Source of the DNA: Paragyromitra xinjiangensis
Lineage: Eukaryota > Ascomycota > Pezizomycetes > Pezizales > Discinaceae
Direction: 5' to 3'
NCBI GenBank assembly: GCA_038503065.1
Contig: JBCAMK010000021.1
Span: 620,001-684,000, forward strand
Length of the DNA: 64,000 nucleotides
Shown: positions 48,825 to 61,908 of the stretch, one piece after another
Layout of the letters: each line of letters opens with the position of its first letter
How positions within the stretch are numbered: position 1 is the first letter of the stretch
Position numbers and translations under genes: made by a program
The notes under the pieces: generated by a model
The model's input: only the letters and a program-made list of their open reading frames with translations
The model's database searches: none
What the model was told of the DNA's origin: nothing

Positions 48825-49953
48825 TGGGCTGAGTGATGGGTCGTGGATCAGCCTGTATGTCGCAGCAACGGGAGTAGCGTTTTAGTACTATATGGGAAAA
48901 CTGGGACTCCGCGGGATATGAAACGGCATATAATAGCTTTTTTTTTACTTCAAATAGCAACGCATTTACTAACATGAGTTTTTATTCATGTCATGTTGGA
49001 ATGGTAGGCTCCCAGATCTCGTTTGATAGAGTCTTCCAGGAAACGAGCTCAGACCCGAGCTTGGGCTGGGGCGAGGTGAGAGGTTCCAGCGGGCCTGTAG
49101 CTACCGCAGTCTGTAGAGAAATCAAGTCTTGTATTATTCACAACACATGTTCGCCAGAGCACGTCGAGTGATCTTTGGTGATTTGGTGATCCCTATTTAG
49201 GTACCTTGGTCCCACCTGAATTATAAGTCACTGGGTACATCGGTAGGGCACAGAAGTCTTTTTTGCACCTTTCGCCGGTACGGCCTATATATTGAGTAGC
49301 CAGCTAGTTGATGTATAATATTTTACGCATCATCGGACATCCGGTATCTTTTGAGCGTTTAGGATTTAGGATGTCTCCATAAGCTGTATAATGATGGACT
49401 TGATCTTACCTGTATAAGACTAAAGGTGTGGGAAGTTCCGGGGGTAGATGAAAGTATAAGAACGAAGAGAGGCAAGCCCTGGTGCTTGATGCTCGATGGA
49501 ATAGAACTCGAGAAAGAACGAAGTCATCATCATAACATATCACTCGTTATGTTATACGGGGGGGTGGGAATCCCGTAGAGAAGCGCTGAGGGGCTCGGAG
49601 TTGGTGGCCAAAGGCACGCAATCAGTAGGCATGGCTGACGCAAGGACAGTTCATGGTTTCGCTACGCGCCCTCGCTTTCAATTGACGTCTCAAGTTCGCC
49701 AAGAGATCGGGAATGTGGCGGCTGATGTAGCCCCGAAGAGAGCACGATGGTTGGCAGGGCAACCACCACGTCTCGTTGTTTATCATCTGCAGAACCCGGC
49801 ACCACGTCGTCGGCCTTAGCCACTCTACCTTAATTTTCTCTCCTTCCCCTTCCCTTCGATTAATTCTGCCCCCTCTCCCAGTCTGCCCTTTCCCTCATCT
49901 TGCTCTTTCATTCATTCACTTCCAGCAATTATACTCTCATAACTGACTTCACC
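48825..49953. other. Spacer upstream of the E2 gene
   Basis: It contains the 3' flank of the Rieske-AIF gene and the promoter of the ubiquitin-conjugating enzyme. The final 140 bases are CT-rich. No gene is supported. Confidence 0.4.
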
Positions 49954-50629
49954 ATGAACAACGACGCTGAAAATAGCTCCGATGCTGCTCTCACTCGCTC
50001 AAACAAGACCGCCACTTCATCCGGTATCAATGCTGGGCAATCAGTATCCAAGAGGCTACAGGCCGAATTGATGCAGCTGATGGTAAGCCCTTGCTTTCCC
50101 CCTCTATCCTAGAATAACAAACTGATGAGAATCTTTACCAGATGTCCTCTACCCCCGGGATCTCGGCGTTCCCGCAAGACGGGAACTTGCTTTCGTGGAC
50201 AGGCACTATCAAAGGTCCCGAAGATACATACTACGACGGGTTGACTTTCAAGCTCTCACTCGAGTTTCCATCGAATTACCCCATGTCACCGCCGACTGTG
50301 CTGTTCACTACACCTATGTTTCATCCTAATGTTGATATGGCTGGGAGGATTTGTTTGGACATCCTTAAGGATAAATGGTCTGCAGTTTACAATGTCCAAT
50401 CGATTTTGCTGTCACTCCAATCCTTGCTTGGAGAGCCGAATAAGTTTGTCCCCACTTCAATCTCAGGAAGCGTATTTCCTTTGGTCAATCCTTTCCCGTA
50501 TATAATTCCCTGAGCTAACATCCCTCTAGCAAATCACCTCTCAATGGCCAAGCTGCGGAGCTCTGGGACAAGGATCCGAAGGAATATAAGCGTCTTCTTA
50601 TGCTCCGCCACCAGGAGGCCGAAGACTAA
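49954..50629 (+). CDS. APC/C-type ubiquitin-conjugating enzyme E2 (UBE2C/Ubc11)
   Basis: UBE2C-class E2s work with the anaphase-promoting complex to ubiquitinate cyclin and securin. Three exons, 49954-50082, 50142-50443 and 50530-50629, encode 176 residues. A Ser/Asn-rich N-terminal extension of about 30 residues precedes [25 protein letters not shown], where TPGISAFP distinguishes UBE2C from other E2s. The catalytic region is [21 protein letters not shown] with Cys114. The end [19 protein letters not shown] is formed over the last intron, which uses a GTTTGT donor at 50444. Confidence 0.93.
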
Positions 50630-51910
50630 ATTTCCCAGTTGAACACCTTCCTCTGCTGTGCGGCCTTTATTGGAATGGGCCCAAGGAACGGCTATTTCCT
50701 TTCAACCTGGGTTGAATTTTCTTTTTCTTTGCTAGTTAGCGTGAACAAGTCGTAGCCTCTGTATCATTCTTTCCTTTTTTTGTTACTGTCGCTTCTGGGT
50801 GGTTGGTCAAACTGGTTGGTGTGCCCTTGTTTGGGAATTGGGATCATGTATGAGCATGGCTTCGTGGTGTCTTCGTAACCTCTGCTTTGGTTCGTGAAAG
50901 CTGAGCCATGATGGAGGGAGGCACACAGAACAGGGAGTTATCAAGGTTGGAGTAATGGTGTAGTTATGATGGACGCTGCTGGATGAATTGATGACCTGCA
51001 TGATGAGTGATCACTCACCCCTCACTCATACGTGAACCCGTTTCTGTGGTCTCTTGGTTCAGTGAGAACTTCGGAGTTTTAGCTTGTCTGTATACTTTTA
51101 AACGTATGGGAACACCCATCAAACAAGCAATAAGCAATTATCATCCAGGAGTGACCGCATCACTTATACCAACTAACACCCTACTGAAACCAGAACCCAT
51201 AAAACCATAAACTAAGAAAGAAGAACGTGTTCCAGTTCTGATTCCAATAATCCAATTACCCACGATAGCAATGATCCATTCCAACCAGCCGGACAGAAGA
51301 GAAAGAAAAAAAATAAGCACTACGAATAGTCAAGTAAGGTAGCTCACGCACCTGCGTAGCCCACGCACACCCATATGGATACATCGCCACCTTCCCACCT
51401 AGAAGCCAGCCCCACCCTACCTTGATCCCACCGCCGCCCGGCTAAACCGACCCAAAGAAAAAAAACTCTAAACCAGAACCCACTCCAAAATTGATGAAAA
51501 CCCCCACTCCAGAGCGCACATTGCGGCCTTAATCTTGCTGCCACCCGATCTTGGGGAATCCACAAGAAAAAAGACCCCAAAGCAAAAACGAAAATAAAGA
51601 AAAAGGGACCTGGTTAGGCGTGAAATCTGAGTAACGACAAATATTGTACACTAATCTATACAGGATGAAAAGAAGATAAGATAATTACTACCCAAGAACT
51701 AGTCCTAAAGAAAAAGAGTTTAATCGACAAACTCCGCACACCAAAAGACATAAGGAAAAGTAACGGGCGACTAAATAAGTATAGTGAAAGCAGTATTAAT
51801 AATGAAAGCCTGATTCTAGAGCCTGTAGCAGTTCTAGACCCTCAATATTAGTAAACAGCGAAATGGAGTATGGAAGTGGGATTCATGCACGAACCAGGGT
51901 TGTAATATTT
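50630..51910. other. Convergent spacer of 1.3 kb
   Basis: The spacer lies between the 3' ends of the E2 and the Ies4 genes. It has A-rich stretches (51,200-51,800) and no supported frame. Confidence 0.4.
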
Positions 51911-52811
51911 TCATACTGCAAGCCTCTCAGCTACATAAGGCTGTTCGAATGTGTGGTTAGGAGGGTCTATATTCATCACGTCTGAATGAATCCTGATTTC
52001 GGGGGTCTCAGACGTGACTGATGGAGCAGCAGAAGCGACCTCTGATGTGGCACCTGGAGGTGGTGTTGGAGGGGCAGATGAGTCGACCATCGGTGCTCCC
52101 CATGTCGGAATAGACCATCGTACACCTGTGAAGGATTTCAAGCTGAAAGTCGCCTTCTCCCAACGTTTACAGGGCTTCCCGGTACGGTCTAAAGCACGGA
52201 GACCTGCATTGATAGCGCCTTGATTTGCTTTGGGACCAAGCTTGCCGTGATTTGAATGATGGGTTGCTGGGGATGCATTGGGGTCTCTGTTCTATATATC
52301 AGTATCATTCGTTCAAAAGCGTGAACCTAAGGTAGTGAACTTACAATTTTGTTCTTTTACGCCCTGGCTTTCCTGGTTGGGAACCAGGTTGTCTTCCACG
52401 CTTGGAACCGGGTTTCGGGCCTGGAGTGCTCTTTGGTCTGTCAGAGGGTAGAACTGGCGTTATGTTGTTCATGTCCGAATTTACGGGCGACAAAGCATCT
52501 GGCTGCGGTGGAGAGACTGGAGTAGTCCCTGGGACAAAATCTTGAGGCGATTTCGCAGATCCATTCGCCGAGTGAGGGAACGCCTTGAGGCGATCAGGAC
52601 TAATCTTGAGTGAGATGATCCGTGAGAGAGGGACTTTGGGCTTTGGCTTTGGCCCTGGCTTCTTCCGTTGTTTGGCTGGGGGGGGTGGAGGAGGAGGGGG
52701 AGGTGGTGGAGCGAGTGCTGTTGAGGAGGAGGATGTTGACGCGGACTCTCGAGGCGAGGGGGAGAGTGAGGGTAGCGGTGAACTGGTGGAAGAATCCGAA
52801 GAACCAGCCAT
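51911..52811 (-). CDS. INO80 chromatin remodelling complex subunit Ies4
   Basis: Ies4 is a small subunit of the INO80 nucleosome remodeller. Two exons, 52811-52345 and 52286-51911, give 280 residues. The N-terminus is Ser-rich followed by a run of 11 prolines and the basic GPKPKPKVPLSRIISLKISPDRLKAFP block typical of the family. AT-hook-like PGPKPGSKRGRQPGSQPGKPGRKR follows. After the intron comes the most diagnostic part, LGPKANQGAINAGLRALDRTGKPC leading to SLKSFTGVRWSIPTWG. The acceptor is AACAG at 52287 rather than TATAG eight bases... upstream, because only AACAG keeps this frame. The tail is acidic and Pro/Ser-rich. Confidence 0.88.
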
Positions 52812-55311
52812 CACGCCAGCAACAAAATTTGTATGGTGGTCAGCGGGCGAAGAGTGAGGAAAAAAAGAAAGCAGAGAAAGCTCTGATTCCTGGATAATTT
52901 TTTTCCAAACAAGCCCGTCGCACGAGTGCTCGATCGATTTGTATGAAAAGCAGCCAAGGGTGGAAAAAGCAGTTAGCGAGCAGGCGATGGCAAAATAGTC
53001 TGGGGGGTGGTGGGTGATCACGGTGAGCGAGAAAACGACGATAATGGAAAGGGTGGTTGTAGAGGCAGAGTTGGAGATGGTGGAGATGGATGATGAAAGA
53101 TGGAAATGAGAAGGGGAAGAGGGAGAACAGGAGACGAGCGGGAGAGGCAATGCATTTTATTATTGTGCTTGTTACTTTTAGTGGTGGTGGTAGCCGTGAG
53201 CACTGGAACTCTCTAGGGGTAAGGCCGAAGTCGGTTGGGGTTTGGGTTTGGTGTGTGCGGCGGATGCCAGTGGGGATGGATGGATGGATGGATGGCTGGG
53301 TATGGAAATGTGTGAAGCTCTGCGTTGCTTCCGTCGTTGTTGCTACATACAGTCAGTCGGTCGTCTCAGCCGGCACAACCAGCAATTAAATCGATTCGAC
53401 TCTGCCAGGAATTAATTCCCCTCTGCCTCGAGCTTTAAACGATGCCGTCTGCGCCGTTTGATGGCCGGAAAGGCGGTTGAATTGGCGATAATTCTTCATA
53501 AATTGCATTATATCACCTCCGATTTCTGTTTGAGTTTTCTGTTTGTTTTCTCAATTCGTCGTATGTACTAGTAAAACACATACACTCTTCCGTCTAGAAG
53601 AGAGGGAGATAGTGTAAATACTTCGACTTTTCCTAAACTTCCCGCTCCCAATACCTCCCCCCCTCACCCAGCGTGCGTCTTTGTCCTTGGAAAACCCTGG
53701 CTTTGTCCAGCCGACTCGGGCAAGTGTGCAACAAATGGCTTTTTATTATCCACGTCTTGGTTACGGCTACACACTCGTTCGCTCGCTCGCTCCACAGTCC
53801 CAGCTTCGCTCGTGTGCGTTCTTTTTATCCTCGCCCCTCGTCCACGCAAACCAGATTCTCGATCCAGCGCGCGTTCCACCCCATTCCCCACGGCTGTTGT
53901 TTCATGAGCCAAAGTGGAGGGATTTTTCATTTGGGGTTCATGTACAGATATCTGTCTGACGTGCCCTCTAATTGGGCTCCAAGTACTTTTTTTTTCCTTC
54001 CCCTTCCCCATCCATCCGTCATCCATCCATCCCAGCAGACATCCGCACCGGGGAGAGAAAAGCCTGGATCATACGTATAGGTCCTGTGCGGATAGTAGGC
54101 GCACGTAAGTAGGTATCATACGTAGCGACAGCAGAGCACAATCCCAGCGAGCGGATCCATAGACAAGGCGTGAAAAAAGGGTTGACCTGGCCAACTGGCT
54201 CACGAGACTCGAGCAGAGGGCAGAGCAGAGCAGGTAGATCTGGAGCGTATGTACGTACATGAGCATAGGGCAGTCGGACATTCAGGTGGTACAAAGCCCC
54301 GAAGCGGGTTAGATGAATAAGCTCGAAGCGCCACGAACGCTTTCTGTGCCCTGATCAATGAGATGCCAAGGCCAGAAGCGTCCACACTCTATTCCGTGCA
54401 GCTGTGCGCCACAAGAAGCGCAGACGACGCCACAGCTTCTCGTCCAGCCCCACCATCTATGATCTATCTGGTCTCGCTTGAAGGTTTTCCCCTCACGGCA
54501 GGCTCCTAGGTACATGATATAAAAGTACATACATGCTGTAGCGTACATGTTACAAGGGTAGCGTTGAGTTACGTGCTTGCGTTCTCTGGAGCGTTTGCTC
54601 TCGCCCTACATTCTACATACACGACATCATTCTGCGGCTGCTGAGAAGAGGGCGTGGGATAGGCCAGAGGCAGAGTGGGTGAAAGATCTCTAGAGAGAAA
54701 AGAAAGAAAATCCACCGTGAATTAGACCAGAGGAGGGGCAATTATTGTAAAAGCGAGCCTCAAGATGCCTGTCTAGATATACATACAGACAGCTTCACCT
54801 ATCGCCCAGTTATTCGCTTCATTACATACTCGGAACTCCACCTCTGTCCTGCTGCCTTCATTTCCTCCTCCTCCTCCTCCACTTTGTGTGTGCTATATAT
54901 CTCTATACTTCACCTGTGACACCCTTTCCTTCCGTTCTCCCTCTTTCTCCATATCCTCTCATCCTATCTCTCATCTGCTATCCAACCAGCTCTCCGCTCG
55001 TTGTTCATCTCTTCTTCCGTCTTCCTTCTCTCTCGCTACTCATCCTCCCCTCTGTCTACCCATTACTCTCTCTTCTCCACCCCCCCCCCCTCACCTTCCC
55101 CTCACTCACCCATCATCCTGCAGCAAACGCGCCACCTGGCATCGAATTTGGAAACACTTGTGAGGAGCCAGTTAGCCCTTCCGTCCATCCGTCCCGCTTC
55201 GCGTAACCGTCATCATTCAAAACTCGATCAAATTCGATTCCCCTTCCCAAATACGGTAGCAACCCACAAGTTAGCAATCTTTCATCCGCCCCGGGTTTTT
55301 AAAACCCGTCC
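52812..55311. promoter_or_regulatory. 2.5-kb divergent region between Ies4 and Gid1 genes
   Basis: A TGGA repeat lies at 53275-53296 with the complementary CATC words near 54008-54030, GTACGTAC words near 54247, a CTC trinucleotide run at 54867-54880 and a very CT-rich leader (about 54,900-55,110) before the Gid1 start. The leader is likely a 5' UTR. Small frames in this region have the composition of the repeats and are not called. Confidence 0.5.
53275..53296. repeat. TGGA tetranucleotide microsatellite
   Basis: Five tandem TGGA units lie in the 5' flank of the Ies4 gene. Confidence 0.85.
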
Positions 55312-57542
55312 ATGACCAACTCGATCCCAGCAGCCTCCAGTCAGGCTGCTACCACGATGTCTGGGTCATCGTCTCTCAGGAGGGCTATAGTGGCACCTAG
55401 CAGCTCTTATGCTTCGGTGGTCGCCGGTCAATCTCGCCTCTCGGGATTCTCCTCCGAAATCAGTCACAACGGTACCGGAGTACATACTCGGCTTCGACCA
55501 AATCTCAACTTCCCCGGTTCAAGCAACTATACCTTAAACCAGCAACAGTACGCCGTGCACCAGCCTACCACCGTTCCGAGCTATCTCGCAGAATCGAGTT
55601 ATGCTGAGCGATTGGCTTCTCGAGCTGCCGTGTTCAATCCACTTCCCACACCACCACCATCCTTGACGCTGCCCGGAAAGGTACCACAGACACACCGCGG
55701 ATTTGCGTTCGACATTATTGAAAATGTGCCAGGGGATGACGAAGCGCTGACGCCATTGCCAACTCGGTGGAATGAGAACGATAAATGCCCAGGGATTGAG
55801 CTATTGAGTAATGGCTCTGAGGTGAAGTTTGCTGGTTCGTCTGCCGCCGGGAGATGGTGTTGAAGTCAAAGAGCTAGGAAGGGATTGAAGAACTGACTCT
55901 TTATCTTCTTTTGCGCATAAAATCAGGTCCGCCGAAAGTCAATGACAACGATGCGGCTGCTGTCCGGGCGGATCAGTTCATGCCACCTCAATGTGGCATA
56001 TTCTACTATGAGGTTACAGTAGTCTCAAAGGGGAAGGAAGGGTGAGCTATTCTTGGACCATTGGCATGCGCCGGAAAACTGAGATTGTGGATAGGTTAAT
56101 CGGTGTTGGGTTTTGCACGGGAAATGTCCTTCTAAACCGATTGCCGGGATGGGAACCGGAATCTTGGGGATATCATGGTGACGATGGAAACTCGTTCTGC
56201 TGCCAGGGAACTGGGAAGACATACGGCCCTCAATTCTCTACGAACGACATCATTGGATGCGGTGTAAACTTCCGAACCGGGACTGCATTTTTCACTAAAA
56301 ATGGTGTAGATCTAGGTATAGCTTTCCGTGACATCAAAAGTCACAAGCTATACCCAGCAGTGGGGATGAAGCGGCCAGGGGAGCATATTCGAGTCAACTT
56401 TGGGCAGGAGAGGTTCGTCTTCGACATCGACCACTACATGAACGTAGGATTCCAATCTCTCACTTCTTCCCCCTGATTTTCGTAGAGAAATCTTACTCCA
56501 GACTGGGCTTACAAATGCGTAGGAAGAGAAAGGTGAGGTATACAAAGAGATAAACAATTATCCCACAGCTGATCTTTGTCCATCTCTTGACGAAGCCGCA
56601 TTAATTCAAGCTTTGGTTTCTCAATATCTTGCACATGACGGATATGTCGACACAGCCAGGGCATTCTCAGACGATGTCCAGAATGAAGCACGAGCGCTGG
56701 TGAGCGGGCGGCCAGGAAATATTAAATCCTTAGACCTGAAGGAAGACATTGATGCAATTAATCGCCAACGTAGGTTCCAAAGGTCATAATTAATGCACCG
56801 CATAAACTAACTATTCTACGCTTTTACAGGGATTCGCAGCGCGATCCTCGATGGTGATGTGGATCGGGCGCTCAAACTCACCAAGACATTCTACCCTGAC
56901 GTTTTTAATGATAACGAGCAAATTTATTTCCGACTGCGCTGCCGAAAGTTGGTGGAGATGATCAGACAGTTTGCAGAAACTGTACATGAGCCCCTAGCGA
57001 GGAATGGGCACGACGAAACGATGGTTGATGTTTTCGCGCAGGACATGGAGATCGACGATTCCGCGAATTCTGCGACCGAGTGGGAGAAAATGGATGTTGA
57101 AGATGAATTCGGGGGTGTTGGCGTGGGAACCGGTGGACCAGTGAAAAGTGCTCTTGATGCGGCGGTTGAATATGGGCAACAGTTGCGAGTAGAGTTTAAA
57201 TCGGATACCAGAACGGAAATCAGAAAGGCACTAGAAGAGGCGTTTAGTTTGCTGGCATACACGGACCCTAAAAATTCTGTCCTAGCGCATCTATTGGATG
57301 AGAAAGGCCGTGTTTCAGTTGCGGAGGAACTTAATTCTGCTATACTCGGTATGTCCTTCTGCCTATGTGGTGCTTCCCGGAGTAAAGACCACTGACGAAA
57401 TTGTTTAGTCTCTCTTGGTAAATCGTCCGTCGCGGCGCTGGAGCGGCTTGTACAGCAATCTACTGTCTTAATCTATGAGATCAGCGAAGACGGAGGGCCA
57501 GGGGCGTTTGTGAATCTTAAAAACGATTACCTCAAATATTGA
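55312..57542 (+). CDS. RanBPM/Gid1-like subunit of the GID/CTLH ubiquitin ligase
   Basis: Gid1 (Vid30, RanBP9/10) is the scaffold that recruits substrate receptors to the GID/CTLH E3 ligase. Exons 55312-55834, 55927-56041, 56095-56443, 56523-56769, 56830-57348 and 57409-57542 encode 628 residues. After a Ser/Pro-rich N-terminus comes a SPRY domain: CGIFYYEVTVVSKGKEG, LIGVGFCTGN, SWGYHGDDGNSFCC, YGPQFSTNDIIGCGVNF and FFTKNGVDLG. The LisH helix is EAALIQALVSQYLAHDGYVDTA; the CTLH block contains IRSAILDGDVDRALKLTKTFYP; the CRA part has LRCRKLVEMIRQ and ends with LERLVQQSTVLIYEI. A second ATG at 55357 is an alternative start. Confidence 0.93.
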
Positions 57543-59503
57543 GAGTGCGAGAGGCCTTATTATTCTCAGTCCATACTTTAGCATTCGTGGGGGTGTACGG
57601 CATTTATTATTTCTTCTGTTTCATGGGTTTCATATTTCTTCCCTCTCCCTTCTCCTCTCTGTTTTTGTACTGGCCCAGGTTCGGGTTCTGCTTTTATTTA
57701 TTTTATGATCTTTACCCACGTTGGATGGTATTGTGGTGTGGATTACCTTCCTCTTCGGCACGACCATTTCGTCCCATCTACTTTGGTTCATGCGGGGAGA
57801 TGGAAGGGGGCCAATGGTACTGGAGGAGACTTTTTCTTTCCTTCCTAGTTTTATACTCACTTACTCCGTTTGACGGCCTCCTGCCGTCGTCGAGGAATCG
57901 GGGTGAAGCGCTCAAAATTGATTGGTGAGAGGACGGAGAGAGCCTGAGGATGCTAGAGGAACCCGGGTCCCGGGTTTACTGGCGATGCGCGGTGATGAAA
58001 GAATGAAGACTGACTGGCCTGATGTGAGATGTGTATTGTGACGTATCATGGTGGCTTTTTTTTCCCTTTTTCTTTTTTTGATTGTTCAAGTTCCCCTGGT
58101 TCTTTCCCATTTTCTATGCTTGTGCATTCAGAATGTAAATAGTACTATTGTCAGGTGCAAGCAAAGAAATATCTTCTATGTGGGAAAGGAACAAGAAGAT
58201 TGTAGGGATAATAATAGGGTTTTTCCTTACTTGACGAGTACTAGGCTATCTTGAGGCGCCCGAGACAATTATCTGCTTAAGACTCGTTTAGTAAGAGAAG
58301 ACTGGATGGCGTCTTGCTCTGGCGATCTGGGGCATATATGCATGCATATGCATGCCAAGAATGTCTCGGTATGTGTCTCGGCTCGGGTAAGGCTTCGGTG
58401 CTCACCCAGTTTTGGCCCCTTGTCCGGCGGGTCTTCATCCCGCGATATATGTGACATAAAATCAATTATCGCAGCCAATCATCATCACAGCTCACCCCGA
58501 AAGCTCAAGAGTGTGCTGTCCACGGGGAGTTTGCGCGTTGTTACTACATGTAGCCAAGTACCGTACCGTACCGGTGGTGCCATCTTAACCTTCCCAGAGG
58601 AAACATGGGCTTGGGGTAGGTTGACCTGGTTCGCAGATAGTGATCGTCTAGTAAGTTCTTTATCGAGATACATGTAGTCTTTATTATTAACTACTGCTGG
58701 AATATGGAATCTAGTCTTGCGATTACATGTAATGTTGAGCCTTGATACCCAATCAAGAAGGAATGGAACAGTCACGTGAGAAGCTAACTGTAGGATTACA
58801 ACCCACGGAAACAACCTCACGACACCAGGTAATTTTATGCCCAATTCTAAGAGCGCTCAAGAGGCTTATCGTGATCTCTGCAAGGATCGTCTATTATTTG
58901 AGGTTTATGATTCTGTATTCTGAAGTTGGTTTTTTAAACTCGTGAAGGGAGAGCTGGGATCTGTTCAATGGGGAGCTGTTTCCTTAGAGAGAGAGATGCC
59001 AACGGTTCTGGTAATCTTTCGGGGCAGTTTTTCAAACAGACCGTAGTCTGATAATGACGTGCGGGGGGTTATCTGCTGAATCGTATAGAAGGAAGAAGAT
59101 TCAATATCGCCGCTCTTAACCTTATCATTCACTTGAGTCTCGTGCCAGGAGTGTGCTAGGTACATGTAGTACCTTATATTTCTCTATCCCGTGATCACAT
59201 TTATTCGAGGCATGGAATATAATGGAACTTTTATTCAGCAGACATAATCACTATAAATTAAATAGCCAACGATCAATTACATGACCAGCGATCAACCCCA
59301 AGAACAGCTGGAAGAAGCACCTCACCACAAGGGCTAAGGAGTTTTTAACCATTCAGCCCTCTAAGATTTCTAGGGCCAGACGCACAAAAGTGACTGGCTA
59401 TTACATACAAAATGAAATAAAACCCGTCTGAAATGCTCCCTTAACTTTATTCCCCGTTCACGCCACGCATCACGCACTGTCGAATCCACACAGCCCATCC
59501 GTC
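57543..59503. other. 2-kb spacer with clustered TACATGTA sites
   Basis: This is the 3' flank of the Gid1 gene and the promoter of the next gene. It contains a GTACC triple repeat near 58558-58572, a GTCACGTGA word at 58771-58779, and four TACATGTA copies. No protein-coding frame is supported. Confidence 0.45.
58545..59168. promoter_or_regulatory. Cluster of four TACATGTA palindromes
   Basis: Exact TACATGTA copies start at 58545, 58669, 58724 and 59161. Three of the four continue into G/C after the palindrome like the copies elsewhere. By chance one copy per 65 kb would be expected. Function is unknown. Confidence 0.45.
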
Positions 59504-60261
59504 ATGACGTGGGAACCTACAGGAATAGGACAGTATATCACGGATTCCAGTAACTCCGGCGACTTTAATAGATCACTCCCGGGAATGGCGCCTCCCCCAC
59601 AGGATGATCCCGACTGGGATCCCGTCGATATCAGCGTGAGTATCCGTATTTCCACAAAGCTGAACCCCATAACTAACCAAACGAAAAACAGACTTGTCCT
59701 CCCTGCAATATAGATCGCGAGATAGAGAACGTTTTAGAGAACAGGTCGGGGGGTAAGGCGGAGGAGATGTTGAAAGGTGAACCGGAGAACGAATTGGAGA
59801 ATGATGCTGAACTCGAGAAGCCCGAGGAGGAACAAGAGATACCACCGCCGAACGGATTGGAGAATGATGCTGAACCCGAGAAGCCCGAGAAGGAACAAGA
59901 GATACCACCGCCGAGCCATCAAACTAAACCTATCACCAACAACGTCATAACTGCTCCTGAACGAACCACTATTTTTATCGCCTGTGATTTTTTCCAGGAG
60001 GCCCCGAGAGGTGCCCGCGCTACCGGTCGTATCATGGCAAGGGGTGATCGCCCATGCGATATCGATCCGGACGATCCAAGAACCCGCTTTGTGAAAGAAC
60101 GAGGATCTCCAGACACAGAGAAGACTCGCATGATAAACGCGGCGCGTGTGCGGAAATGTCGCGAAAGGGCAGCTTTAGGGTTGATAACCCCGAAAGCACG
60201 TCGGCCCACTGGTTCGAAGGGCGGAACTGGACGGGGAAGGAGGAAAGCTAAAAAGCCCTGA
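59504..60261 (+). CDS. Lineage-specific protein with acidic repeats and basic tail
   Basis: I do not recognise this protein. Two exons, 59504-59635 and 59692-60261, give 233 residues; the intron has GTGAGT, a CTAAC branch site and ACAG. The N-terminal part contains PPPQDDPDWDPVDIS. A 21-residue unit rich in Glu and Pro (GLENDAEPEKPEKEQEIPPPS and its neighbour) is present twice in tandem with 63-base period. The middle holds a hydrophobic patch TTIFIACDFF. The C-terminus is strongly basic, with RMINAARVRKCRERAALG and GRGRRKAKKP, which suggests nuclear targeting or nucleic-acid binding. Clean splice signals and the biased charge layout argue for a real gene. Confidence 0.6.
59792..59917 (+). 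repeat. Tandem duplication, 63-bp unit, two copies
   Basis: Two adjacent 63-base units differ at only a few positions. They keep the reading frame and encode the duplicated 21-residue acidic unit. Confidence 0.9.
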
Positions 60262-61908
60262 AGGGTGAAATGGGGGGATGTGGTGGTTGATGAAGTTGAG
60301 GGAAACTCCAGAGGGAAAAAAATCAAAGCTTTGAAGCTAAAGGCTGGGATATACACCCCCTGGAGCGATTACAGAAGATTATAATTTTTCTCTCAAGGTC
60401 AATATTCATACCCACAGGTTGGTGTAATTAGTGCAGGTTTTATGATAACTTAGACTATTTTTAAATAGGCTATTGTCATTTACATAACTATAAATCTGTA
60501 ACCTCCTAGGTATAAAAACGGGGGTTACACATGTTCATACTTTGCAGTGTTAGATTAACCTATCCATCGCTAACTCGGTATGGGAGTGCCTGTACCTACC
60601 AGAAAGTTCACACTAGTAAGTACATGCAGTCGAGGACGTTGGGATGTATATATCTGGTCACCAAGAGTCACTCGGATACCGGGTGATCGGTAATGATTCC
60701 CGGATACATAACCCTATCTTACAGCAAGCTCAGGTTACGGTACTGGGTATGGCGGAGGTCCGCAGGAGGAATTTACAAATACCATAGTCGTGTATCCAGG
60801 TCCCTTAACTGACAAAACATAACGAGGCTGGGAATAATTTACTCTGGTGTAATAGTAATCACCTAAACAACTTCAGCGATCTAACAACCTAGGAAAACTT
60901 CATTTGTTATCTACTTCCCCGGACGACCCATTGGTGGGCCTGGCTGACTGCTTGCACTTAAGCTAAGAGCACACATTCATTGAATAGTGACCCATAGGCT
61001 CGTTACCTGAGATGTGCGCCTCGTAGTTGAGAGCTGTAAATAATTGTATGTTTAGGAAACCGACTCTCCTCTTGGCATGGACTTTGTATGGGTAAGCAGA
61101 GTCTTATGTAATAGAATGGACAGAACCAATAAAGGGGTTACTCCTGTGCAGACACCTCTTCTGGCATTTATTCCATTTGGACTTCATATATCAAAAAAAA
61201 GTCATGTCGTACATGTGTATCCTCGCGCCTGCACTGCAGGCACCTAGTTTTTTTCAGTGTTTGGTGTTTAAAATCTGGGACTCTCTGCACGGTCTGGAAT
61301 CGAGACTTACATGTACATACGAGCAGGTTGACGCTTTAATTCCAAATTGGGCAACAGTATAGGGCGCCTCGTATCCATAAGGCATATGCGCATCGATCCC
61401 GTACTAGTTATAGCTTCTAGGTTTGCGTTAACCGCTCAGACACAAGGCTGGGTGCTCGCATATCGGCGTGCCCGTACCGGGCTCCCGGTGGCCGCTCTGC
61501 CGGGATAGGTAGTGTCGTTCTCAGGAGTGCGCAGCGCTCAACTAATAACTAGAATTTGATTGTCGGGGGCATTATAAGTTTCCTTTACCTAATGGACACT
61601 TCTTCTCGCCAAAAGAAATGATTTCGGCAGGGTTCGGACGTGGGACAGAAGAGTGCACCCAACGTCTGTAGTTTTGAGCACGGCCTTCAGTCTCGGCGTT
61701 TCTAAAAACTATAAGTGGAGACGAAATACCTTCTTTCTGTAGCCTTTCCACGTAAAAGTGGCCCGATTAGCGGTTAATTTTTGCAGGTGCTTAAATCAAC
61801 TAGGTATAGGAAACCAGTCCATCACCCGCACGTACCAAAACAGGAACCCTGCCGTGGAGAAACACTTCAGATCTTGATCTGTGACTTGGTAAGTCACGGA
61901 CGGTCAAA
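60262..61908. other. Spacer upstream of the MFS gene
   Basis: No gene is supported in these 1.6 kb. It contains a TACATGTA at 61308-61315 and several short AT-rich frames without similarity. The end is the presumed MFS promoter. Confidence 0.4.
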
